Source: Candidatus Hydrogenosomobacter endosymbioticus (GTDB lineage: Bacteria > Pseudomonadota > Alphaproteobacteria > Holosporales > GW7). From it: a stretch of DNA of 64,000 nt. Location: assembly GCF_021654655.1 (NCBI RefSeq), contig NZ_AP025225.1:304001-368000 (forward strand), read 5' to 3'. Both the position numbers and the translations under genes were made by a program. The notes beneath the pieces were generated by a model, which had not been told where the DNA came from, did no database searches, and saw only the letters and a program-made list of their open reading frames with translations. Positions within the stretch are counted from its first letter, which is position 1, and each line of letters opens with the position of its first letter. Of this stretch, positions 1-7,829 are shown piece after piece.

Positions 1-429
1 GTTGTTCCGTCTTCCGGCAAAGTTCTTACAGGAGGAGTTGACGCAAACGCTCTTCAAAAACCAAAAAGATTTTTTGGGGCGGCTCGAAATATAGAAGAAG
101 GCGGGTCACTCACTATAATAGCAACCGCTCTTGTAGAAACAGGTTCTAGGATGGACGAAGTGATATTTGAAGAATTCAAAGGAACCGGAAACTCGGAAAT
201 TGTGCTAGATAGAAAACTGTCAGATAGAAGAACATTCCCAGCTATAGATATAACAAAGTCTGGAACAAGAAGAGAAGAGCTTTTGGTTGATAGGGCTACT
301 TTATCGAAAATGTGGGTTTTGCGTAGAGTTCTCAATCCTATGGGATCAACAGAGTCTATGGACTTTTTAATAGACAAAATAAAAGTTACTAAGAACAATG
401 CAGAATTTTTCACTGTTATGAACAAATAA
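1..429 (+). CDS. rho: Transcription termination factor Rho, C-terminal part (5' end outside window)
   Basis: Rho is the hexameric RNA helicase that ends transcription of untranslated RNA. The frame is open from base 1 and stops at 427-429, giving the last 142 residues. It shows the end of the RecA-like motor domain: a GGVDANAL segment, then [46 protein letters not shown] and SGTRREELL, all in the order expected for Rho. The final helices ([10 protein letters not shown] and MDFLIDKI) match the normal end of the family, so the 3' end looks intact. The nucleotide-binding and RNA-binding domains lie upstream of the window. No clear intrinsic terminator follows; a repeated short palindrome lies just downstream. 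Confidence 0.95.
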   Translation, partial: VVPSSGKVLTGGVDANALQKPKRFFGAARNIEEGGSLTIIATALVETGSRMDEVIFEEFKGTGNSEIVLDRKLSDRRTFPAIDITKSGTRREELLVDRATLSKMWVLRRVLNPMGSTESMDFLIDKIKVTKNNAEFFTVMNK

Positions 430-440
430 TAAAAAAATTA

Positions 441-509
441 GAGCTGCTCTATAGGCAAGACAACAAATATATGCCGCTCAATCGGATATACGCAATAGAG
501 CTGCTCTAT
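441..509. repeat. Pair of short palindromes downstream of rho
   Basis: The palindromic core AGAGCTGCTCT followed by AT occurs twice, near 441-453 and 497-509, about 55 bases apart. Each copy could fold alone, or the two could pair with each other. The convergent cpaA-like gene ends at 545, so the pair lies between two converging genes and may help end transcription, although there is no T tract. Confidence 0.4.
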
Positions 510-544
510 GAATTACCACAACAAATCCATCAAAACCAAACTCC

Positions 545-1015
545 CTAACCAAAGAAATAAACAAATTCAAATGCCGCAGCTATCGCTGGAGCAAGCGGCA
601 CATATTTGCCTTTTTTTTCGCCTCGCGCACCAAAACAAAGTTTTACTAAATTTCTAATCCCGATCGCAATAATCCCAAAACATCCTGTCAATATAAAAAA
701 TACCCATACACCGCTAAACTGAAAAAACAATCCACAAGCAGACGCAAATTTAACGTCCCCTCCACCAAGCCCATTTTCTCCGGTTATTTTTGAGGATATC
801 TTCTTCACCAACAACATGACCACGCATATGAAAAGCGCAGCGGCACAACTCTCAAAAAACGACCCGTCAACCATATACGCAGAGCGCAGCAACCCTAAAG
901 CCGATAAAAAAACAACAGATACATTTGGGATGCGCATCGTTATGATGTCGTATACAGATATAAACAAAAGAGCGAAATGCAGGAAAAAGCAAAACACTAC
1001 ATACAATACTTCCAC
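545..1015 (-). CDS. A24 family prepilin peptidase, CpaA-like
   Basis: This 156-residue integral membrane protein resembles the catalytic half of type IV prepilin leader peptidases, which cut the leader from pilin-like proteins in the inner membrane. The two aspartates of the A24 aspartic-protease family are visible: D23 in YDIITMRIPN and D87 in GLGGGDVK. Several hydrophobic segments follow. The length fits the short CpaA/TadV form, without the N-terminal methylase domain of PilD. The start is GTG with GAGGTG upstream. It ends the minus-strand group with the aminotransferase 12 bases upstream, so the two are probably cotranscribed. No pilin, ATPase or secretin gene is in the window, so its substrate is unknown. 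Confidence 0.85.
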   Translation of the reverse strand: MEVLYVVFCFFLHFALLFISVYDIITMRIPNVSVVFLSALGLLRSAYMVDGSFFESCAAALFICVVMLLVKKISSKITGENGLGGGDVKFASACGLFFQFSGVWVFFILTGCFGIIAIGIRNLVKLCFGARGEKKGKYVPLAPAIAAAFEFVYFFG

Positions 1016-1027
1016 TGAGCTCGCACC

Positions 1028-2230
1028 TCATAAATTGCTTTGCTGTTTTATTGCACGTATAACGGATGCACATATTTTTTCTGCAGAAGTCTGCCCAACG
1101 TATGCGCTCATCGGCAAGCTTAAAACAACTCGGGACAATTTTTCGCATACTGCAAGCGCACGATTCCCAAATACACTCTCGTGATATTTCGAATATGCCT
1201 GCTGAGCATGAAGCGGCTTTTCATAATACACAACGCTTGGGACGCCTTCTTCTTTAAGCGCGCAAATAACTGCCTGCCTATTAATGCTCTCTGGAAGCCT
1301 TATTGTATATTGCGCCCACACTGAGACCGCATCATCTCTTATTGTTGGAGTTTCTACATATTCGTAAAGCATTTCATTATAAAGCGCAGCTATTTTGTTG
1401 CGCTCCTCTATTTCCCACGGAAATATCTCCAGCTTCTGAAGAAGAATAGCCGCTTGTATCGTATCTAGCCTACTATTAACTCCAACCCTAACATTATCGT
1501 ATTTATTGGATCCCTTGCCGTGAATTCTTATACTCCGCAAAACAGAAGCAATTTCAGGGTTGTCAGTAAATATAGCGCCACCATCTCCATAGCATCCAAG
1601 CGGCTTTGCAGGGAAAAAACTCGTCGTAGATATGTCTGCTAACGTGCCAACCTTTTCTCCTTTATACGAAGCTCCAAAACTCTGGGCTGCATCGTCAATT
1701 ATCCAAATACCATATGAAGACGCAATATCCCTAATAGCATCATAATCGGCCGGCGCTCCGAACAAATCAACTACAATAAGACCAACTATACGCAGCCCAG
1801 ACTTTTCACTAGCCTCTATTGCAGAAACTATTTTTTCTGGATCAATATTATATGAATCCCACAAAGAGTCTATAAACACCGGCGTAGCCCCGACGCTAGC
1901 TACCACCTCAGCAGTAGCCGTAAAAGTGAAACTAGGTACCAGCACTGCATCTCCGACGCCAACCCCAAGCGCCATCAAACTCATTTCAAGAGCATCTGTT
2001 CCATTAGCGCACGATACGACATACTTTGCTCCACAAAAATCAGACAGAGCCCTCTCTAAATCGAAAACCTCTTCTCCCATGACATAATCGCCCCTGTCAA
2101 GAACTTTTTTTATAGCAATGTCAATTCCACTTCGTATGTTTTTTTGCTGTGCAGCAAGGTCTATAAAAGGCATACAAGAGGCTGAGCTCTTGTTAACATC
2201 GGTGTTATTATTCTGGTTACAATTAGCCAT
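1028..2230 (-). CDS. DegT/DnrJ/EryC1/StrS family sugar aminotransferase, WbpE-like
   Basis: A PLP-dependent transaminase of the family that places an amino group on a keto-sugar nucleotide. The 400 residues carry the fold's landmarks in order: SCANGTDALEMSL (phosphate-binding region), VPSFTFTATAEVV, IIDDAAQSFGA with the PLP-contacting aspartate near 180, and SFFPAKPLGCYGDGGA with the Schiff-base lysine at about 209. That last motif is typical of the WbpE subgroup, which makes UDP-GlcNAc(3NH2)A or related 3-amino sugars for surface glycans. The neighbours are a glycosyltransferase on the same strand upstream and the prepilin peptidase downstream, so a role in LPS or surface-glycan synthesis is likely. 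The exact sugar substrate cannot be read from sequence. Confidence 0.85.
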   Translation of the reverse strand: MANCNQNNNTDVNKSSASCMPFIDLAAQQKNIRSGIDIAIKKVLDRGDYVMGEEVFDLERALSDFCGAKYVVSCANGTDALEMSLMALGVGVGDAVLVPSFTFTATAEVVASVGATPVFIDSLWDSYNIDPEKIVSAIEASEKSGLRIVGLIVVDLFGAPADYDAIRDIASSYGIWIIDDAAQSFGASYKGEKVGTLADISTTSFFPAKPLGCYGDGGAIFTDNPEIASVLRSIRIHGKGSNKYDNVRVGVNSRLDTIQAAILLQKLEIFPWEIEERNKIAALYNEMLYEYVETPTIRDDAVSVWAQYTIRLPESINRQAVICALKEEGVPSVVYYEKPLHAQQAYSKYHESVFGNRALAVCEKLSRVVLSLPMSAYVGQTSAEKICASVIRAIKQQSNL

Positions 2231-2365
2231 AATGAATTCTGCAGAAAAATTATCTATGAAACTATAGCAAATAACTTGACGATTGTCGCGCGAAGCTAAA
2301 TCCAGAACAGCGTCTTTTTGAAAATAAAATAATTTTAAGCATTGTGAATCGATGTTTCGTGAGAG

Positions 2366-3415
2366 CTATGATTCGCACAAAGACTCTAGCATATGGTGTA
2401 TTTGCTTGCCGACAGACAGCCTGCTATACTTCTCTGAAGCATCCTTCACAGCATTCTCTGCAATTTCTTCCCTAAGCTCGTCCACCCGAATCAACAGCTT
2501 TATCGCCGCTGCTAATTCCTTAGCAGATTCTTTACGAACTATTATTCCCGTATGCATATGCTGAATAATTTCCTTAGGACCATCTGTATCGGTAGAAACT
2601 ACCGCTTTTCCATGCATCATAGCTTCGACAACAACAAGGCTGAAGCTTTCCCTAAGAGACGGAACACACACTATATCAACGGACCTATAAAACTCTTCCC
2701 TATCAGAAACAAGGCCAACAAATTCCACATATCCGGAAAGATCTTTGTCTATAACAGTTTTTTCCAGGTGTTTTTTAAACTTTCCAACTCCACCTATTAT
2801 AGCCTTACAGCTAAATCCAGAATTTTTGAGTATCTGCATAGCGTCGATCAAATACTGGAACCCTTTGTCGCGGCTCATCCTGCCTAACGCCCCAATAACA
2901 AGAGTTCTCTCTGCCGACTTCTTGCTGCTAGAACTGGTACAAACAACCTCTCTAGCGTCACAAAACACCATATTTGGAATATATCTAGCGCAAGAGGTCT
3001 TACCATATTTTTCTAACACTTCCGCGTGCATAGCCTTGTTTATAGAAACCAGCACATCCAGAGATTTCGCGTGCTTAGCATGTCTTTTATCATGAAGAAC
3101 AGCTATCGTCTTTCGCTTCTTTGCAACAAACCTAGCTATTTTTATCGCCCTCTTTCCATGAAGTATTACAACATCTATCTTTTCTCTGCGAAGTATTGCG
3201 CACAGCTTGGCCGCAGCAACAAAATCCCAAGAGCAAACACAATTCAGCTCTTTTATCTTCACTTTACTTTTGTCTATAAGAGAAATGCATGCAGCACCTT
3301 TAGGCGCGACCGCAAGACTGTAATGATTAAAATCAGGAAGAATGTTGCAGTAACTCGCGAACGCCTGCTCTGTTCCGCCAACACCACTCATCAGCATCAC
3401 ATTAGCAACACGCAC
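2366..3415 (-). CDS. Glycosyltransferase family 4 protein
   Basis: A 349-residue GT-B fold glycosyltransferase. The N-terminal domain opens with VANVMLMSGVGGTEQAF, the usual acceptor-side glycine-rich loop. The C-terminal domain shows GALGRMSRDKGFQYLIDAM, then VDIVCVPSLRESFSLVVVEA with the GT4 E-x7-E donor-binding pattern, then GKAVVSTDTDGPKEII. It most likely transfers a sugar from a nucleotide donor to LPS or a lipid-linked glycan at the cytoplasmic face of the inner membrane. The start is GTG. It lies about 135 bases upstream of the WbpE-like aminotransferase on the same strand, which supports a shared glycan pathway. Donor and acceptor are unknown. Confidence 0.85.
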   Translation of the reverse strand: MRVANVMLMSGVGGTEQAFASYCNILPDFNHYSLAVAPKGAACISLIDKSKVKIKELNCVCSWDFVAAAKLCAILRREKIDVVILHGKRAIKIARFVAKKRKTIAVLHDKRHAKHAKSLDVLVSINKAMHAEVLEKYGKTSCARYIPNMVFCDAREVVCTSSSSKKSAERTLVIGALGRMSRDKGFQYLIDAMQILKNSGFSCKAIIGGVGKFKKHLEKTVIDKDLSGYVEFVGLVSDREEFYRSVDIVCVPSLRESFSLVVVEAMMHGKAVVSTDTDGPKEIIQHMHTGIIVRKESAKELAAAIKLLIRVDELREEIAENAVKDASEKYSRLSVGKQIHHMLESLCES

Positions 3416-3601
3416 AACCAGCCCCAGATAAAATAACTCTCCACGGTGAAAATATCACTTTCTTTCCTTAAAAATCAATTGAAATTTCGTAACCATGTTG
3501 ATCAGAACCATATTCCTAAAAAACTACAAATTTTATTGTGGTTAAAAATTAACAACGATGGTGATAAAATTGCGCCATACATTACTAAATTTTGAAAAAA
3601 T

Positions 3602-4447
3602 ATGTTCATAGATAGCCACTGCCACCTCGACAGGTATGAAAAACCGGAGCTGGAAGAAATTATAGAAAAGTCCAAGAAAGGCGGCATAGCTGCGATGCTA
3701 ACTGTGTGCACTTCTATGAATAATTTCCAAGATGTAATAAAAATAGCCGAAAAATACGATAATGTATTCGCTAGCGTTGGAATTCATCCTGGAGACGACT
3801 CTCTTAGGGACCTCTCACAAAAACAAGTGTTCGACTGGCTGCTATACAATTCCCAGCATGAAAAAGTTGTCTGCATAGGAGAAGCTGGCGTGGATACATC
3901 TTCTCCAAACAACATAGATTTGCAAAAATCCATCTTCAAAGCTCATATAAAAGCAGCTATACACACTTGCTTGCCGCTTTCTGTTCATGTGCGAGACGCT
4001 CATAAAGATGTAGTAGAAACTGTTAATGCCGTGAATTCAGAAGAAGGCGCAAAAGCAACCGGCGCTATTCATTGCTTCACTGGAACAAAAGATGAAGCCG
4101 CCGCAGAACTTGATGTAGGATTTTTTATCAGCTTTTCCGGGATAGTAACGTTTAAAAACGCTGCCCAGGTCAAAGAAGCCGCAAAATTCACCCCTACAGA
4201 AAGAATGCTAATAGAAACCGATTCTCCATGGCTATCTCCAGAACCACATAGAGGAAAGAAAAACGTTCCAATATATGTGAATGAGGTAGCAAAATGCATA
4301 GCGGCGCAAAAAGGTGTAAGTGTATCAGACGTCGCCAAAACAACATCAAAAAACTTTTTTTCCCTTTTTGAGAAAGCTTCAAGTCACAAAAACTACCATA
4401 TTATGAGTGAAAACTATATTGTACAAAGAGACAGAGAAAACAAATGA
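3602..4447 (+). CDS. tatD: TatD family metal-dependent DNase/hydrolase
   Basis: A 281-residue TIM-barrel metallo-hydrolase of the TatD/YcfH family, implicated in DNA 3'-end processing and in D-aminoacyl-tRNA or DNA quality control. Metal ligands are visible in order: DSHCHLD at the N-terminus, GEAGVD, SVHVRDAHKD, AIHCFTGTKDEA and ETDSPWLSPEPHRGKKN near the end. The length is a little above the usual 255-265 because of a short C-terminal extension. Its stop overlaps the next start in an ATGA, so it is translationally coupled to the metallo-hydrolase. This tatD/MBL pairing is common in alphaproteobacteria, where metG and a DNA polymerase subunit usually precede it; those are absent here. Confidence 0.93.
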   Translation: MFIDSHCHLDRYEKPELEEIIEKSKKGGIAAMLTVCTSMNNFQDVIKIAEKYDNVFASVGIHPGDDSLRDLSQKQVFDWLLYNSQHEKVVCIGEAGVDTSSPNNIDLQKSIFKAHIKAAIHTCLPLSVHVRDAHKDVVETVNAVNSEEGAKATGAIHCFTGTKDEAAAELDVGFFISFSGIVTFKNAAQVKEAAKFTPTERMLIETDSPWLSPEPHRGKKNVPIYVNEVAKCIAAQKGVSVSDVAKTTSKNFFSLFEKASSHKNYHIMSENYIVQRDRENK

Positions 4448-5220
4448 AGATAATTTTTCTTGGCTGCGGAGCGTCAGTGGGCGTTCCTATAATCACTGGC
4501 GACTGGGGAAGCTGTTCGGTAAATAACCCTAAAAACATCAGGACAAGAAGTTCTGTTGCAGTCGAAATCAACGGTAAATTGCTTCTTATAGACATGTCTG
4601 CAGATATCAGGCATCAACTCTTGAGAGAAAAGATCCGATTCATAGACTCTGCCCTGTGTACGCATTCCCATTTCGACCACGCAGCAGGAATTAATGAATT
4701 AAAACCTTTTTTTGTAAAATATGGTAAAAAAATCCCAGTATATGGACACAAAACGACGATGGACGAACTCTGCAGCTGCTACTCACACGTTTTTACACGA
4801 AGCGGTACTCCATGCTGCGAAGATATAACTTTTCTGCCATTCCTCACTCGCCACGACGTTGATGGCGAATTTGAAGTTTTTGGAGAACAAATAATCTCAT
4901 TCCAACAAAGCCATGGTCTCGAATTTAGCACTGGGTTCAGATTTTCGTCTTGGGCATATTCCACAGACGTAAGCGCTCTTGATGAACACGTATTTTCGCT
5001 TCTGAAAAACCTTGACCTTTGGATAGTAAGCTGCCTCTCTCAAAGATGGAAAGCAAAACACGCTCCTCTTGAAGAAGTTCTCGAATGGATCAAACGAGTA
5101 AACCCAAAAAGAGCAATAATAACCCATATGTCAGCAGATCTTGATTACAACACCCTAAGACAAACCCTTCCACATAGCATAGAACCTGCGTATGACGGAA
5201 TGGTGATAGAAGTTACATAA
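4444..5220 (+). CDS. MBL-fold metallo-hydrolase, PhnP-like
   Basis: A 258-residue beta-lactamase-fold hydrolase. The dinuclear metal motif HSHFDHAAG (HxHxDH) sits around residues 77-85. Further ligands are likely in TRHD, in YSTDVSAL and in the C-terminal ITHMSADLDY. The N-terminus IIFLGCGASVGVPIITGDWG is characteristic of the PhnP-like subgroup, which includes cyclic phosphodiesterases. The start overlaps the tatD stop by four bases. No phn genes are nearby, so a phosphonate role is unlikely; a nucleotide or RNA phosphodiesterase role fits the tatD partner better, but that is inference. Confidence 0.88.
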   Translation: MKIIFLGCGASVGVPIITGDWGSCSVNNPKNIRTRSSVAVEINGKLLLIDMSADIRHQLLREKIRFIDSALCTHSHFDHAAGINELKPFFVKYGKKIPVYGHKTTMDELCSCYSHVFTRSGTPCCEDITFLPFLTRHDVDGEFEVFGEQIISFQQSHGLEFSTGFRFSSWAYSTDVSALDEHVFSLLKNLDLWIVSCLSQRWKAKHAPLEEVLEWIKRVNPKRAIITHMSADLDYNTLRQTLPHSIEPAYDGMVIEVT

Positions 5221-5368
5221 CAGCTACGCATAAGCTCCTGTCAATCTTTTCAACACAACAAACCAACAGCGCCAGCTCTATGAGGACCAGTACACACTCA
5301 GCTGCTTCGCAACCGCTGTTGAGATATGATAGAGGTGGAAAATGGTTGGGAGAGAGGCAGGCAAACGT

Positions 5369-5818
5369 CTACCTTTTCTCCAACCTCACAGATGCAAAAA
5401 ACTCGCTCAAAATAAGCGAACACTCTCTCTCCATAACCCCGCCGATTACTTCTGTCGCAAAAAATCCTCTTCCATGTTCATAAAACAGCCGTGGTCCATG
5501 ATCTATAGCTCCGCATTTATGATCATACGCACCAAAATAAAGCCTACGAACGCGAGCAAGCCGAATCGCATGAGCGCACATAGCGCAAGGCTCTAAAGTT
5601 ACATAAATGTCGCAACCGAAAAGATACTTAGATCTAAAGTAAGCCTGAGCAGCTTCTATTACCAGTAACTCTGCATGCGCCAACGAGCTTTTATGTGATT
5701 CGCAGATATTATGGCCACGAGCAACAACAGCTCCATCAAAAACCACAACGGCTCCAACTGGAACCTCACCTAAACCAGAAGCGCACCTCGCCTGAGCTAG
5801 CGCATCAAACATAAACAT
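5369..5818 (-). CDS. tadA: tRNA-specific adenosine deaminase TadA
   Basis: TadA converts the wobble adenosine of tRNA-Arg(ACG) to inosine. The cytidine-deaminase zinc site is complete: the H-A-E motif in SLAHAELLVIEAA supplies the first ligand and the catalytic glutamate, and EPCAMCAHAI supplies the two cysteines. GEVPVGAVVV and VRRLYFGAYDHKCGA are also family hallmarks. The frame extends upstream to a GTG at 5833, but the ATG near 5818 or the next ATG two codons on gives the usual start just before FDALAQAR. It follows rplS and tgt on the same strand, so this short block groups RNA-modification and ribosome genes. Confidence 0.9.
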   Translation of the reverse strand: MFMFDALAQARCASGLGEVPVGAVVVFDGAVVARGHNICESHKSSLAHAELLVIEAAQAYFRSKYLFGCDIYVTLEPCAMCAHAIRLARVRRLYFGAYDHKCGAIDHGPRLFYEHGRGFFATEVIGGVMERECSLILSEFFASVRLEKR

Positions 5819-5923
5819 AAAAAAAACAAACACACCAGAGCCAAAACGCCGCGCAAAAACCGGCCAACCAGCACACAGAACATCAAAAGAAAAGACCAGA
5901 AAAAGACAAAGCGAAGAAAAAAA

Positions 5924-6313
5924 CTAAGCCTGCTGGACGATTTTGTCTTTCTTTTCTTTAATCCTAGCTTTCTTGCCGCTCAATCCACGCATATAGTATA
6001 TCTTAGAGCGACGAACCTTGCCGCGACGAACATTTTCTATTTTCGAAATTTTTGGGCTATATAACTGAAAAACCCTTTCAACACCAACTCCACCATCAGC
6101 AACCCTCCTGATGCAGAAAGTAGAGTGAAGACCGGCATTTCTTCTCGCAATACAAACTCCCTCAAATTTTTGAACACGTTCCCTATCGCCTTCAGAAATT
6201 TTCACGTGCACTCGAACCGCATCACCCGGAGAAAACTGATCATCAAGCCTCCCCTCACATAGCTGCGCAATCTGCCCGCTATTAAACTTGTCCAACAAAA
6301 CAGCCCTACTCAC
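5924..6313 (-). CDS. rplS: 50S ribosomal protein L19
   Basis: L19 is a large-subunit protein at the 30S-50S interface. The 129 residues show the family core: [59 protein letters not shown] and the basic [16 protein letters not shown] segment followed by a lysine-rich tail. The start is GTG; no ATG lies closer to the conserved region. Length is normal for alphaproteobacteria. In many relatives rplS follows rpsP-rimM-trmD, but here it stands between tgt and tadA, which suggests rearrangement. Confidence 0.95.
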   Translation of the reverse strand: MSRAVLLDKFNSGQIAQLCEGRLDDQFSPGDAVRVHVKISEGDRERVQKFEGVCIARRNAGLHSTFCIRRVADGGVGVERVFQLYSPKISKIENVRRGKVRRSKIYYMRGLSGKKARIKEKKDKIVQQA

Positions 6314-6472
6314 GGCGCTAAACCAGATAACAAACCTACTACAGCACCTTATACCATATTTTGCAAAAATATTCTATAGCTCAAGCCACGGTTGTTCAGC
6401 ATTCATATATGAATTTTTATCTGCGAATCTAAAGCAACGTTAATAACAGATCGGACTCGTATAGTAATAAAT

Positions 6473-7678
6473 CTATACCATCCACTTCGAGCGCTCTTCT
6501 TCTAGATTTCCCAACTCTATGGCCAGCCTTATACAGCCCATCAAATCGTTCATATATCGAACGTTATGGCGCACGATCAGGCTTAAGCCCAAAATTTCTT
6601 TTGCTTTCATCAAGTGGTGTAAATATGCTCTGCTGTAACGCCTACATGTCTCGCATTCGCACTCACAATCTATCGGCCTCGTATCTTCTTTAAAACACGA
6701 CTTGGACAGATTTATGTATTCCCGGTCGTGCACATCTTCCTGTGCGTCCTTCCAATAGCTGGATTTTATAAGTGCGCATCCATGGCGACCAAGCCTTGTC
6801 GGAACAACGCAATCAAATGTGTCTATCCCTTCCTTAACACCGTTAAATATATCGCGCACAGCCCCAATCCCTAGAAGATGAACTGGCTTATCGATTTGCT
6901 TTAAATGGCTCATAGCCATATTAACGACCTCATACATCTGTGGTTTTGAAGCTCCTAAAGACCCTCCTATAGCAATTCCAAAAAAAGGCATAGAAGCCAC
7001 AAAACACGCGCTTTCTTTCCTTAGATCTGGATACACTCCGCCTTGAACGATTCCATAAAGCCCCTGCCTCGAAGAAGAGTCATCAATAAAAAACTCATCC
7101 ATACTGCGCTTCGCCCATCTATGGCTCATCTCCATCGAGTCTTTTGTATATTCTTTGCTTACATTAAACGGGGTGCATTCATCAAGAACACAGATCAAAT
7201 CTGCTCCCAGTTTTTTCTGTACAGAAATCGATCGTTCAGGAGTTAGCGTATGTCTAGATCCGTCTATATAAGATATGAACGAAGCGCCAGTTTCATTTAT
7301 GCTAACACCAGCTTTCCTGACCCCAAACTGAAGCCCGCGCTTACCTTTCACCTCGCAAGAAACAGAACCGTGCCCGAAACAGAAAATTTGATATCCGCCA
7401 GAGTCTGTAAATATCGGGCCATCCCATCCCATGAAAGAATGAAGTCCCCCTGCCTTAGCTATAAGGTCCTCTCCTGGCTGAAGCATAAGATGGTATGTAT
7501 TCGAAAGCAAAATCTGCGTCTTCTCTTCTGACATTTGCTGGGCCGACAGCCCCTTAACAGAAGCTTTTGTAGCGCAAAATAAAAAAGCAGGAGTTTTAAA
7601 AGAACCGTGGGCAGTTGAAATAATGCCTGTTCTCGCAGCACTTTTTTTATCTGTCGACAACACACCGAATTTAAGCAT
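6473..7678 (-). CDS. tgt: Queuine tRNA-ribosyltransferase
   Basis: Tgt exchanges the wobble guanine of tRNAs with GUN anticodons for preQ1, the first step of queuosine placement on tRNA. Visible motifs are FTDSGGYQIFCFG with the catalytic aspartate, GLYGIVQGG (base recognition), FDCVVPTRLGRHG with the nucleophilic aspartate, and the zinc site CECETCRRYSRAYLHHL (C-x-C-x2-C...H). The reading frame starts at a TTG at 7693, but the ATG at 7678 agrees with LKFGVLSTDKKSAART as the normal N-terminus and has GGTG upstream. A short insertion precedes the zinc site. No queuosine biosynthesis genes are in the window. Confidence 0.93.
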   Translation of the reverse strand: MLKFGVLSTDKKSAARTGIISTAHGSFKTPAFLFCATKASVKGLSAQQMSEEKTQILLSNTYHLMLQPGEDLIAKAGGLHSFMGWDGPIFTDSGGYQIFCFGHGSVSCEVKGKRGLQFGVRKAGVSINETGASFISYIDGSRHTLTPERSISVQKKLGADLICVLDECTPFNVSKEYTKDSMEMSHRWAKRSMDEFFIDDSSSRQGLYGIVQGGVYPDLRKESACFVASMPFFGIAIGGSLGASKPQMYEVVNMAMSHLKQIDKPVHLLGIGAVRDIFNGVKEGIDTFDCVVPTRLGRHGCALIKSSYWKDAQEDVHDREYINLSKSCFKEDTRPIDCECECETCRRYSRAYLHHLMKAKEILGLSLIVRHNVRYMNDLMGCIRLAIELGNLEEERSKWMV

Positions 7679-7829
7679 ATTAAAAATCACCAATCACAAC
7701 CGTTTAAGATTTCATTTTAAAAACGATTACTAAAAGTAACAATAGACGCAAAAAATCACCTCCAAAACGACCTGTATTCAACGCTTCATAAATCTAGCCA
7801 AACTTTCATAATAAGGCCTTGGTCTGAAG

